NCBI GenBank assembly: GCA_016786885.1
Contig: JAEUVO010000056.1
Span: 1-50,283, forward strand
Direction: 5' to 3'
DNA length: 50,283 nt
Source of the DNA: Chitinophagaceae bacterium
Lineage (GTDB): Bacteria; Bacteroidota; Bacteroidia; Chitinophagales; Chitinophagaceae
Numbering within the stretch: the stretch's first letter is position 1; each line of letters begins with the position of its first letter. Positions 16,397-24,945 of the stretch are shown here, one piece after another. The notes under the pieces were generated by a model. The model worked only from the letters and a program-made list of their open reading frames with translations. It was not told the origin of the DNA and ran no database searches. A program made the position numbers and the translations under genes.

Positions 16397-19300
16397 CTAA
16401 TTAACCAATTCAAAGCCCCAATCCTTTCCTTTCTTCACTGCCGGTATTCCTTCTGTAATCCATTTTGGCGGTTTAGCCCCTTTCAGTAACCAGTCAAAGT
16501 ATTGTTGCTCTCGTATAGAAATATCTTTCTGGTTCTTTCTTTCCCGCAGGTTATGCGCTTCACCATTATAGTTCAGCATCCAGACCTGTTTGTTCAAACG
16601 ACGCATAGCGGTGAACAATTCAATCCCCTGGTACCAGGGAACAGCACCATCAGCATCGTTGTGCATTATAACTAACGGTGTTTTCACTTTGGGCAGATTG
16701 AATAAAGGTGAATTTTCAATATAAAGATTAGGTTTTTCCCATAAGGTAGCACCGATCCGGCTTTGTGTTTTCTCATACTGGAACTGGCGATTTACACCAC
16801 TCTCCCAGCGAATACCCCCATAAGCACTGGTCATGTTGGCCACCGGTGCCCCGGCCCATGCCGCTTTGAACATATTAGTCATGGTGATCAACTGAGCCAC
16901 CTGTATACCACCCCAACTTTGCCCCTGAATGCCGATATTTTTGGCATCGATCCATTTTTGCTTTGCCAGGTCCTGTGCAGCACTGACCACATAATCATAA
17001 CAACTCTTAGCAGGATGCCCGATCGTATAGCGGATATCCGGTGAGAACACAATGTATCCACGACTGACAAAGAAAGAAATATTCAAGCGGCTGCCGGTAG
17101 GTGTTGGCGGAATATAATCATGCAGATTGTTGGAATGTGTCTCGTAGAAGTAAAGTATCAACGGGTATTTTTTTGTCGGGTCAAAATCTTCAGGTTTATA
17201 TAATATGCCTTCAGACATTTTATCGTTAAAAGCTTTCCATTTGTAGAGTTCTGATGTGCCCCAGTTATAGTCTTTTTGTTGGGGGTTGATTGAAGAAAGC
17301 TTATAATCTGTAACAGATAAGTTATATGTCATATCAGCATTATGAAGGTAGCCGTGGTCTGCCATAAAATCTTTTAAAGAATAAATATCAGGAGATGAAT
17401 AATAATTTTCTAGTGTAATCATCATTTCCAAATTATCCTTGGCTTTCTGTACAGAACCTATTGAAAACCCTTTAGAATAGTTCTCTAACTTTAAATTGGC
17501 CGAATAGTTCTTCATCGCTTTGATATACACAAGTCTACTCTCCTTATTCGTTTCACTAAAAACACGACACAAAACGGCATCGTCAGACATAATAAATCTT
17601 CTATCCGTATTTGTATTGATATACCTATATACCTCCTTCCCTTTTCTACCATAGCCCCTTGATAGGTTTTTAATTTTCAATTGACTTAATAAATCTAGTT
17701 CCCATATATCGTATTTATCATACACATAAACCGCACTATCCCCCTCATGCCAGCCCATCACTCCATATGGAGCAGGGTCATTGGGTGTATCATGCAATTC
17801 GTTCCAAAGCGGGAATTTTATTTTCTCCGAAATATTTCGGGTGGTTTCTCCATCCCAGGCAAAATAATGACGGGCCTTGCTGTCGTACCACATAATATAC
17901 TTGCCGGTTGGAGAGATGTATTGCGGTGTTATCACACCCAGCATATCTTTTTTTACCAGCTTTTTCGAGCCATCATTTACATTGATCGCATAGATATCTT
18001 TCTTTGTATTACCTGCCCATTGGCTTTCGATACGTTTGCCATAATCAGTTACACCTACAAACTGGTCTCCATCCCCTTCGTTGGTTGTATAAACAGTTGG
18101 CAAATCCACCGAACCTAACTGGTGTAACTCATTTTTGTCAAAATGATAAACGGCCAGATAGTTGGCTTGCAGGTCTCTTTGCAGACGGAACAATTGAACT
18201 GTTTGCAAATAATCATCGTTGTAATGCCAGATATCCAGTTTCACCTGGTCTATCTCTACCAGTGATGTGTCTTTGGGTGGCTGTATCGGAGCAGTACCAA
18301 AGAATAAGCGTTTACCCGTCTTACTAAAACTAAGATTTCCATACTCACTAATGGTCATCCCCAGTTTCATTCCTGCAGAATTTTTATCAGCCAGCAACTT
18401 CGCACTGTCCATTCCTGCTTTATAATACCATAAGTGGTAGAATTTTTGTAATTCCTTTGGCCGGGCATCCCTTTCTGCCAGGTAAGCCAACTGCGAACCA
18501 TCTTCTGAAAAGACAAAATTTTTAAAGTCATTGCCTCCCTTGCTTAATACAATCGTTTTTGCTTCTTTGATATCGTATAAAGAAACAGATAGTTTACTCA
18601 ATGAATCTTTGGGATTCTTTGCCTGTTCAATCAGTAGTTTCCCCCCTTTTTTACTAAAATAATATTCGAGTACATTATTAAAAGTCTTTTCCTGTCCGTT
18701 CTCAAGATTTCTCAATACAAGGTCTGTTCCTGCATCAACTGCAGCACCGGCTGTTTCATCGCCTTCTGCATCGATATAGTCAGAAGCAAGAGGTTCATAG
18801 TCGATAGCAAGATCATCATCCTTTTTCTTTTTTTTCTTCTGTGGTATTGACTCGATCACCTGTTGTAATGAATCAATCACTTTGCCCAGGCTGTCAACGA
18901 TTTTCTTTTCCGCCGACTCTGGTTTTTTAGCAGGTGGTTCTTTTTTTTCAATCATTTTCTCCAAATGATAAGCCACCCAGCTACCTTCTTTTTCGGGCAC
19001 TTTGTACCCCTTAATTCTTGCTACTTTCCATACACTGTCTTTTCCAAGTTCCACAATGGCGAAAGAGTCCTTTGGCATATCATCTGGTTTCTTCTTCTTG
19101 ATCCTTGCTTCCCTGGTATCTTTAAAAAAAGGTTTGATTCTAAAGATGGCAAAACGGCTGTCTTCAGTTATTACTGCATTATAACCTCTTGCAATTGTTT
19201 TTTTATATTTTGCATCGGAAGATTGTATCACCAGTTCATTATCCCCCTCTTGCGGATCAATAGTATATACTACCCATTTGCCATCATTACTAATCATCCG

Positions 19301-19411
19301 CTCACCGATGCGCTGCCAGCCATCGTACACTGAATGGTCAAGAGGTTTTTTCTGTGAAAATGAAATGGTTCCGATAGTTAATAAAAGGCAAGCAATAAAT
19401 AGCTTTCTCAT
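16397..19411 (-). CDS. Secreted S9-family prolyl oligopeptidase-like peptidase
   Basis: A 1004-residue protein with a signal peptide (MRKLFIACLLLTIGTISFS). A long N-terminal beta-propeller region is followed by an alpha/beta-hydrolase domain from about residue 730. The nucleophile elbow GQSWGG places Ser832; NDADGAVP gives Asp921 and GEAHNL gives His953, completing the triad of S9 serine peptidases. Residues about 155-225 are an unusual highly charged insertion with KKEPPAKKPESAEKK, a KKKKKKDDD run and an acidic end, reaching beyond the normal propeller. The length is greater than typical DPP-IV-like enzymes of 700-800 residues. A -7-like TATCTTAG (minus strand 19429-19436) is close upstream. 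It probably degrades peptides in the periplasm; specificity is unknown. Confidence 0.88.
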   Translation of the reverse strand: MRKLFIACLLLTIGTISFSQKKPLDHSVYDGWQRIGERMISNDGKWVVYTIDPQEGDNELVIQSSDAKYKKTIARGYNAVITEDSRFAIFRIKPFFKDTREARIKKKKPDDMPKDSFAIVELGKDSVWKVARIKGYKVPEKEGSWVAYHLEKMIEKKEPPAKKPESAEKKIVDSLGKVIDSLQQVIESIPQKKKKKKDDDLAIDYEPLASDYIDAEGDETAGAAVDAGTDLVLRNLENGQEKTFNNVLEYYFSKKGGKLLIEQAKNPKDSLSKLSVSLYDIKEAKTIVLSKGGNDFKNFVFSEDGSQLAYLAERDARPKELQKFYHLWYYKAGMDSAKLLADKNSAGMKLGMTISEYGNLSFSKTGKRLFFGTAPIQPPKDTSLVEIDQVKLDIWHYNDDYLQTVQLFRLQRDLQANYLAVYHFDKNELHQLGSVDLPTVYTTNEGDGDQFVGVTDYGKRIESQWAGNTKKDIYAINVNDGSKKLVKKDMLGVITPQYISPTGKYIMWYDSKARHYFAWDGETTRNISEKIKFPLWNELHDTPNDPAPYGVMGWHEGDSAVYVYDKYDIWELDLLSQLKIKNLSRGYGRKGKEVYRYINTNTDRRFIMSDDAVLCRVFSETNKESRLVYIKAMKNYSANLKLENYSKGFSIGSVQKAKDNLEMMITLENYYSSPDIYSLKDFMADHGYLHNADMTYNLSVTDYKLSSINPQQKDYNWGTSELYKWKAFNDKMSEGILYKPEDFDPTKKYPLILYFYETHSNNLHDYIPPTPTGSRLNISFFVSRGYIVFSPDIRYTIGHPAKSCYDYVVSAAQDLAKQKWIDAKNIGIQGQSWGGIQVAQLITMTNMFKAAWAGAPVANMTSAYGGIRWESGVNRQFQYEKTQSRIGATLWEKPNLYIENSPLFNLPKVKTPLVIMHNDADGAVPWYQGIELFTAMRRLNKQVWMLNYNGEAHNLRERKNQKDISIREQQYFDWLLKGAKPPKWITEGIPAVKKGKDWGFELVN

Positions 19412-19457
19412 GAACAGTATTTAGGGTCCTAAGATACTGCCAAATCCAGCACGGTCA

Positions 19458-20312
19458 TCAGGACTTTTTACCCGTAATTAACCCATACTGCCACAGCCCC
19501 TTTTTCATTCCTTTATATTGATATTTACATGCGGCAATATTCTTTTTTTGGAATTCTGTAGCAGGTTTGGAGAAATTGACTTTCTTCCATAGCAAATAAA
19601 GACTGGCCATGAAATAAAACCTATACAATCTGCGGGAAGAATGAGAAGCCTGCTTTGAGATATTCCGATATGACAGGTTTTCAAATCCTGTCTCAATCAT
19701 AAAGTCCTTAAACCTGTCCGGCGTCTCAAGGTAATTCACCTGCCAGCCATCCAGCCATTTTCTGATGAAGGGATTGTCATTATTTTCAAATGCTGCAACA
19801 AACCCATCTGCAATCACCAGCCTGCCACCTGGTTTTAATAACCGGAAAGCTTCTTTGACAAACTGCTTTTTATCATCTGCATAACAAATGCTTTCACACC
19901 CCCATACTACATCAAAGCTGGCATCTGGAAATGAAGTGGCACAATAATTCATCACTTTAAAATCAACAAGATTCCCCATATTTTTCGTTTCAGCATTCGC
20001 AGTAGCCTGTTCCACCTGTCTCTCACTGAGTGTAATACCTGTAACCTTGCATCCCAGCATGGAAGCCAGGAAAATACTGCTGCCTCCTACCCCGCAACCT
20101 GCATCTAACACCCAATCAGTTGGTTTAATGCCAGCATCTATCATCATCACTTCATTCATTCTTATAAGTGATTCCGGAAAAGACCTGACCTGATCATCCC
20201 AATAGCCATAATGAATGGCAAGGCTATTATTCAGGTCCCAGGAATCTTTATAAGCATTCTCAGTATCCCGGTAATAATCTATGATCTTCTTATGGTATTC
20301 AGTCGGCTGCAT
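19458..20312 (-). CDS. SAM-dependent methyltransferase (UbiE/tocopherol-type)
   Basis: A 284-residue class I methyltransferase. The SAM motif is VLDAGCGVGGSSIFLA, followed by GITLSERQVEQATA, VVWGCESICYADDKKQF and the post-core strand LLKPGGRLVIADGF. This pattern (LDAGCGVGG, GITLS, E/CESICY, YYDxxxxxY start) resembles gamma-tocopherol and sarcosine/dimethylglycine methyltransferases; the N terminus KIIDYYRDTENAYKDSWDLN also fits. Its start lies 14 bases inside the upstream exporter gene, so the two are translationally linked. The substrate is not determined by sequence. Confidence 0.85.
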   Translation of the reverse strand: MQPTEYHKKIIDYYRDTENAYKDSWDLNNSLAIHYGYWDDQVRSFPESLIRMNEVMMIDAGIKPTDWVLDAGCGVGGSSIFLASMLGCKVTGITLSERQVEQATANAETKNMGNLVDFKVMNYCATSFPDASFDVVWGCESICYADDKKQFVKEAFRLLKPGGRLVIADGFVAAFENNDNPFIRKWLDGWQVNYLETPDRFKDFMIETGFENLSYRNISKQASHSSRRLYRFYFMASLYLLWKKVNFSKPATEFQKKNIAACKYQYKGMKKGLWQYGLITGKKS

Positions 20313-21192
20313 GATGAGTCAATTTCCTTTCCACTCTTATTAATATATTAATATGTGTGATCAGCGCTGCCGCAATGATACCAAAGCCGATAAAAAACCA
20401 TTTACTCAGGTACTCATTTTCATTATACACTGCAAATGCAAGCAGGATACCATACACTGGCTCCAGGTTATAGGTAAGATTAACAGTAAAAGCAGATAGC
20501 CTTTTGAGGGCATTTGCAGACAACTGAAAAGCAATAACAGAACAAAACCAGGATAGCACCAGCAACCACCCGGCATTTTCCAAATCCGGAATAAACGTCT
20601 CCGTTGGAAATCTTTGCAAATAGAAAGGCAATAAGGCTGACAAAACAAGAAACCCACCTGTCTGTTGCCAGGTCAGCATGGTTTCTACATTGATCCTTTT
20701 TAGGAACTCCCTGTTATAGATCGGGAATAAGGATGCCAGTACCGCTGAAATTAACCCGATGATAATACCCGTCTTAAACTGTGTATCAAAATGAAAGATT
20801 ATATAAATACCGCTGAGTGTAACCAACCCAAGTAATAACTCCAACCAGTTGATTCTCTTTTTCAAGATCAGCGGTTCAAATAAAGCAGTAAAAAAACTGA
20901 TAGCGGAGAAACAAACCAAGGCTACAGAAACATTAGCATATTTTATTGAACCATAAAAAGTAACCCAGTGCATGGCTGCAATAACACCAACAGCTGTTAT
21001 TTTTAAAATATCGGTCAATGGAATACTCTGCATTTTCTTCATCAGCCAAAACAAAATCCACATTGTCACCGCAGTAAACAACAACCGGTACCAGACGATC
21101 ATGCCCTCATTTAAAGTAATGAGGCGACCAAGTATCCCGGTAAACCCGGCAAGAAAAACAGCAATATGTAACTGGAGAAAGGCCTTTTTCAT
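20299..21192 (-). CDS. EamA/DMT-superfamily transporter
   Basis: A 297-residue protein with ten hydrophobic helices in two EamA repeats (about 1-135 and 145-285), as in drug/metabolite exporters. Landmarks are GRLITLNEGMIVWYRLLFTA in the first repeat and LKRLSAFTVNLTYNLEPVYG, the typical E-P motif, in the second. The overlap with the methyltransferase gene suggests the two work on the same compound, for example export of a methylated metabolite, but this is inference. Upstream, 40 bases separate it from the glycosyltransferase gene. Confidence 0.88.
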   Translation of the reverse strand: MKKAFLQLHIAVFLAGFTGILGRLITLNEGMIVWYRLLFTAVTMWILFWLMKKMQSIPLTDILKITAVGVIAAMHWVTFYGSIKYANVSVALVCFSAISFFTALFEPLILKKRINWLELLLGLVTLSGIYIIFHFDTQFKTGIIIGLISAVLASLFPIYNREFLKRINVETMLTWQQTGGFLVLSALLPFYLQRFPTETFIPDLENAGWLLVLSWFCSVIAFQLSANALKRLSAFTVNLTYNLEPVYGILLAFAVYNENEYLSKWFFIGFGIIAAALITHINILIRVERKLTHHAAD

Positions 21193-21232
21193 CGGCCTGC
21201 AAACTAATTAAAAGAATGCATGTACCGGTAAA

Positions 21233-22036
21233 CTATTCACTCTCAGCCAGCATCTCATTTTGACGGATGCTCTTCAACGAAGAAATTTCTGCGCCTGAAT
21301 TTTTAACCTTCTTCCTGTAGTTTTTGAACAAACTGTTCCAGCGAAGCTTCAATACACCTATGACCCCTTCCTTGATGATACCTTTATTCATTTTAGAAAC
21401 ACCGTATGTTCTGTCCTGGAAAATAATAGGCACCTCTTTTATTTTAAACCCCAATTTCCAGGAAGCAAATTTCATTTCGATCTGGAAAGCATACCCTACA
21501 AACTGAATGGCATCCAGGTTAATCGTTTCCAGCACCTCTTTTCTATAGCACACAAAGCCGGCTGTAGGATCTTTTATCGGCATCCAGGTAATTAGCCTTG
21601 TATACAAAGACCCTCCTTTTGACAAGGCGATCCTGTTTTTAGGCCAGTTCACCACCCCGCCTCCATTTACATAACGGGAACCAATGGCCACATCAGCACC
21701 CCGGTTCTTACAGGCATCATATAATCTTATCAGATCATTAGGGTTATGAGAAAAGTCAGCATCCATTTCAAAAATGAAAGCATAGTTCCGGGAAATAGCC
21801 CACTTAAAACCATGTATATAGGCTGTGCCAAGCCCCAGTTTACCTTTTCTTTCTTCAATAAATAACTGGCCGGGAAATTTTTGCTGGAGATCTTTTACAA
21901 TTTGCGCAGTTCCATCAGGAGAACCATCATCTATCACCAATACATGGAAACCCTCTCCAAGATTGAAAATAGCATGAAGAATATTAGTGATATTCTCCTT
22001 CTCGTTATAGGTCGGTATGACTACTAGTTTCTCCAA
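21233..22036 (-). CDS. Polyprenol monophosphomannose synthase (GT2, DPM1-like)
   Basis: A 267-residue family 2 glycosyltransferase. Motifs are VVIPTYNEKENI, VLVIDDGSPDGTAQ, the GKLGLGTAYIHGFKWA segment, FEMDADFSHNP with the metal-binding DxD-like aspartates, GSRYVNGGGVVNWP and DPTAGFVCYR; these closely follow bacterial DPM1-type enzymes that transfer mannose from GDP-mannose to polyprenyl phosphate. No C-terminal membrane anchor is present, as in the soluble DPM1 class. The product would serve protein or glycan mannosylation in the envelope; that role is inferred. Confidence 0.88.
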   Translation of the reverse strand: MEKLVVIPTYNEKENITNILHAIFNLGEGFHVLVIDDGSPDGTAQIVKDLQQKFPGQLFIEERKGKLGLGTAYIHGFKWAISRNYAFIFEMDADFSHNPNDLIRLYDACKNRGADVAIGSRYVNGGGVVNWPKNRIALSKGGSLYTRLITWMPIKDPTAGFVCYRKEVLETINLDAIQFVGYAFQIEMKFASWKLGFKIKEVPIIFQDRTYGVSKMNKGIIKEGVIGVLKLRWNSLFKNYRKKVKNSGAEISSLKSIRQNEMLAESE

Positions 22037-22120
22037 ATTGGACGTATAGTGAAGTTAATTTCGAATTTACGACAATCAACAAAGATGCCATGTTAAAATT
22101 TTAGCAGTTAAAAAACTGCA

Positions 22121-22888
22121 TCAGCTCTTTTTCAGCATTGTCCGGGTGTAAATCTCTGTGAGTTTTTGCTTGGTATGCTGGGGGAAATCACCCTTCATCA
22201 TCCAGTCATAATACTGTGGCTCCGCTTTTAAAACATCTGAGACAGGACGGCCTTTGAATTTACCAAAATTGAAGACCTCTGTACCGTTCTCCATCACAAA
22301 ACGGCGGGCAAAATCGACTACCTGGTCTTCGCCGATCACTTTTAATATTGAATCAATCGTAGTACCCAATTCCCGATATCGTTCTAGTTGTGCTTCTAAT
22401 ATTTCATGTGTGGCTGTAGCGTCCACCTCAGCACTATGTGCCCCATCAAGTGTCTTATTACAGTAGAATTTATAAGCTGCCCCCAGGGTTCTGGGCTCCA
22501 TTTTATGAAAGATATTCTGGACATCCAGCAATTTGCGGTTCTTCATATCAAAATCCACCTGTGCCCGGAGGAATTCCTCCATCAGCAACGGGATATCAAA
22601 CCGGTTTGAATTATAACCAGCAAAATCACAGCCATCAAGCATTTGCTTCAATTCTTGCGCCACTTGTTTGAAGGTGGGAGCATCTTTAACCATTTCATCA
22701 GTGATACCATGAATGTCGCTAGCCGTTTTGGGAATCGGAATTTCGGGGTTGATCAATTTTCTTTTCACACTTCGGGTGCCATCTGCAAGTATTTTAACTA
22801 TAGCTATCTCAACAATCCTGTCAGTTCCGGGATTTACACCGGTAGTTTCCAGATCTATAAAGGCAAGCGGCTTCTTTAATTGCAACAT
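22121..22888 (-). CDS. DnaQ-like DEDDh 3'-5' exonuclease
   Basis: A 255-residue protein. The exonuclease domain (about 8-175) has ExoI FIDLETTG with Asp12 and Glu14, ExoII in AGYNSNRFDIPLLMEEF, and ExoIII in GAHSAEVDATATHEILEA with the DEDDh histidine. The C-terminal part FNFGKFKGRPVSDVLKAEPQ then YYDWMMKGDF is a short accessory region common in Bacteroidota homologues. It may act in proofreading or RNA/DNA trimming. A -7-like TAACTTTA (minus strand 22927-22934, one mismatch) lies about 40 bases upstream. The exonuclease activity call is strong; the substrate is not known. Confidence 0.9.
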   Translation of the reverse strand: MLQLKKPLAFIDLETTGVNPGTDRIVEIAIVKILADGTRSVKRKLINPEIPIPKTASDIHGITDEMVKDAPTFKQVAQELKQMLDGCDFAGYNSNRFDIPLLMEEFLRAQVDFDMKNRKLLDVQNIFHKMEPRTLGAAYKFYCNKTLDGAHSAEVDATATHEILEAQLERYRELGTTIDSILKVIGEDQVVDFARRFVMENGTEVFNFGKFKGRPVSDVLKAEPQYYDWMMKGDFPQHTKQKLTEIYTRTMLKKS

Positions 22889-23069
22889 CAGTATTTATTT
22901 CGGTTATTGCGGTATAATTCGGGCGGTAAAGTTAACTGTTTGTTGTGCTATAAAAAATCATTTTTCAGCTTCAGCCCGCTTATGAAGTGAAGAAAACCAA
23001 CTATTTATCCAAATCAATGAATCCTGGTCAAACATTATCATTTCAGCAGGCATAATCCCGCAGGTTGAT

Positions 23070-23077
23070 TATCTTTG
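23070..23077 (+). promoter_or_regulatory. Candidate -7 box (TATCTTTG)
   Basis: An exact TAnnTTTG match 55 bases before the small lipoprotein ATG, in the 244-base divergent spacer between the exonuclease and lipoprotein genes. It would drive the lipoprotein and ytxJ together, with a leader of about 49 bases. No clear -33 TTTG is seen at the expected spacing. Confidence 0.5.
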
Positions 23078-23132
23078 CTACTGCAAAATAAAGAAGAGCT
23101 TTAATCGTTAATCTGTCAAATATCCACGAAAC

Positions 23133-23258
23133 ATGAAAAATAAATCCCTGATAGGTCTGGCAATCATAGCTTTAGTAGCTGTAATTATGACTTCCTGTTC
23201 TTCTCAAAAATACGGTTGCCCGGGTAACCCGCAAGCCAATTACAAATTCAAAGGCTGA
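23133..23258 (+). CDS. 41-residue lipoprotein
   Basis: A 41-residue ORF, MKNKSLIGLAIIALVAVIMT then SCSSQKYGCPGNPQANYKFKG. It has a lipoprotein signal peptide with the lipobox cysteine at residue 22, leaving a mature peptide of only 20 residues with a second cysteine. Support comes from a consensus -7 box upstream, the lipobox, and a short distance (11 bases) to ytxJ, with which it probably forms an operon. The family function is unknown. The proximity to a redox protein suggests the mature Cys may matter, but that is speculation. Confidence 0.75.
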   Translation: MKNKSLIGLAIIALVAVIMTSCSSQKYGCPGNPQANYKFKG

Positions 23259-23269
23259 TATTGTTATCG

Positions 23270-23605
23270 ATGAACTGGATTGATCTTGTTTCATTCAGCC
23301 AATTGGATGATATTATTTCCTTATCGGCAGATAAGCCTGTTGTAATATTCAAGCATAGCACCCGTTGTCAAATCAGCAGCATTGCACTTACCCGGCTGAT
23401 AAAAGCTGGCCCGGTTAATGAAGCCCCTTTTTATTTCTTAGATCTTCTTTCCCATCGCCAGCTTTCCAGTTTTATTGCAGAAAAGTTCCAGGTTTCTCAT
23501 GAATCACCCCAGTTATTGCTTATCAAAAATGGTGAATGTGTGTATGAAGAAAGCCACCTCGGAATAAGTGCCGGTGAATTGCTGGAACAGATAAAAGCCA
23601 GCTAA
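23270..23605 (+). CDS. ytxJ: YtxJ-type (DUF2847) thioredoxin-like monothiol protein
   Basis: A 111-residue thioredoxin-fold protein. The motif KHSTRCQISSIAL, with a single redox cysteine at residue 33, matches the YtxJ/DUF2847 family, which has been proposed as a bacilliredoxin-type protein acting on bacillithiolated targets. Usual members read STRCPIS; here the residue after Cys is Gln. The ATG at 23270 is preferred over TTG at 23261. It follows the tiny lipoprotein by 11 bases and ends 9 bases before the convergent cyclase gene. The family call is strong; the bacillithiol role is taken from the family. Confidence 0.88.
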   Translation: MNWIDLVSFSQLDDIISLSADKPVVIFKHSTRCQISSIALTRLIKAGPVNEAPFYFLDLLSHRQLSSFIAEKFQVSHESPQLLLIKNGECVYEESHLGISAGELLEQIKAS

Positions 23606-23614
23606 CTTTCTTCT

Positions 23615-24805
23615 TTATTTCCTCCTGAAAAAAAGCTTTCGCTTCTGCTTACTTTCCTCCTGTTTCTTTTGCGACAGAAAAACAGCATGCAACTCAACTT
23701 CCTGTTGTTTTCCTTTTAGCTGAAAAGAGCCCAGCGGTTCCAACTTCAGGTATTTTGGCATCGTAATATTCTCTACAACCCAGTCAGAGATAATAAATAT
23801 CGCATTTAGTTCATGACACTTGCTCAGCATTCGGGCTGTGGTATTTAATACATCTCCATGATAGGCTATTTCTGATTTATACTTCCCTACTTCTGATACA
23901 ACAACATATCCACCATGCAGTGAAGCCTTAAACTCAGGCACCCTGCCATATCTTTCCAGGTATTGCTCCCTGAACCTGTTTATTTGTTTCTCGATAGCAA
24001 AAAAACAACGAACACATAAAGCAAACTTCAATCCTTTTTTAACAGGCCATGAAATCACCACTTCATCTCCAACATACTGATATACTCTTCCAAGATAACG
24101 GGCAATCGGTTCACTGATATCATAATAATAATCCTGCAAAAAGTGACTATACTCCATTTCTCCCATTTCCTCCGCTATATCTGTTGAATGATTTAGATCG
24201 ATGAATAAAAAGATGCGATCTTCCTGTTTCACCTGGTGATACTTACCGAATACAAGGTTAAAAATTGCATCTCGACCCAGCTTGCGATGTAGTTCGTCCA
24301 AAAAATTTGAAACAAGTGAAATGATCAGTGACAGACCCAGGAATTCAAAAAGTTTTCTTGTAGCAAAAAAATCATGCAGGCTATGCGGGAAGATGGTTTC
24401 ATAGGTATTAATGTTTAACCACAAAATAATGTTCATGATAATAAAAAAAAGCACCATGAACCAAAAAGTGATACGAAGTGTTCTGTATAATAGATAAAAC
24501 CAGAAACCCGTACGGCGATGTTTCCTTCTGAACTCCATAGCCTGGGTTTCAAAAAAAGCAATAGCAAACCCAACCGGTAAACTCGCAATCAGTGAAGTGG
24601 ATAAAGCTATCCAATTAAGCCCATGTCTGGTAAATGCATAAAAAGCGAACAGTAGTACGGATAAGTAGACAATAAAAATATTATTCTGAGAGATGATTTT
24701 CCATGGCTTCAAGGGGTCAAGAGATTCGGTACCGGGAGCAAAGGGATTAAAAATACCAAGCCTGTACCAGTATTTACTGCTATTGGTTCTGGTTATTCGG
24801 GCCAT
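23615..24805 (-). CDS. Membrane-bound class III adenylate/guanylate cyclase
   Basis: A 396-residue protein. About four membrane helices lie between residues 36 and 165, followed by a cyclase homology domain (about 195-380). The metal aspartates are in FLFIDLNHSTDIAEE and YQYVGDEVVISW, and the NTTARM segment carries the conserved Asn and Arg of the transition-state loop; an HGDVLN stretch precedes it. These suggest an active enzyme making cAMP or cGMP, although nucleotide choice is not settled by sequence. The layout (4-TM plus CHD) occurs in several Bacteroidota. The gene is divergent from the his operon, with 83 bases between its start codon and the his leader peptide start. Confidence 0.85.
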   Translation of the reverse strand: MARITRTNSSKYWYRLGIFNPFAPGTESLDPLKPWKIISQNNIFIVYLSVLLFAFYAFTRHGLNWIALSTSLIASLPVGFAIAFFETQAMEFRRKHRRTGFWFYLLYRTLRITFWFMVLFFIIMNIILWLNINTYETIFPHSLHDFFATRKLFEFLGLSLIISLVSNFLDELHRKLGRDAIFNLVFGKYHQVKQEDRIFLFIDLNHSTDIAEEMGEMEYSHFLQDYYYDISEPIARYLGRVYQYVGDEVVISWPVKKGLKFALCVRCFFAIEKQINRFREQYLERYGRVPEFKASLHGGYVVVSEVGKYKSEIAYHGDVLNTTARMLSKCHELNAIFIISDWVVENITMPKYLKLEPLGSFQLKGKQQEVELHAVFLSQKKQEESKQKRKLFFRRK

Positions 24806-24873
24806 GGGTTGTTTGTAAATTCCTCTAATTTAAAAATTTAACAGTGAAATATTTTATCTATTTAAATAATCCT

Positions 24874-24881
24874 TACTTTTG
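24874..24881 (+). promoter_or_regulatory. Candidate -7 box of the his operon (TACTTTTG)
   Basis: An exact TAnnTTTG match. If transcription starts about seven bases downstream (near 24888), the AUG of the his leader peptide at 24889 is the first or second base of the mRNA, which would make it a leaderless start. Upstream, TTTT at 24852-24855 is the only -33-like element at the right distance. Confidence 0.55.
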
Positions 24882-24888
24882 AAGCGGA

Positions 24889-24945
24889 ATGAAAAAATAT
24901 ACACATAATCATCATCATTTCTTGCTCTGCCAGGGTAGGCCGTGA
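24889..24945 (+). CDS. hisL: Histidine operon leader peptide
   Basis: An 18-codon ORF encoding MKKYTHNHHHFLLCQGRP. Four of the five codons at positions 6-10 are histidine (24904-24918). Placed directly before a hairpin terminator and hisG, it is the sensing element of a transcription attenuator: ribosomes stall at the His codons when charged His-tRNA is scarce. No Shine-Dalgarno is visible, and the -7 box at 24874-24881 suggests a leaderless start. The His run and its position are direct observations; the mechanism is by analogy with proteobacterial hisL, from which this peptide differs in sequence. Confidence 0.88.
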   Translation: MKKYTHNHHHFLLCQGRP

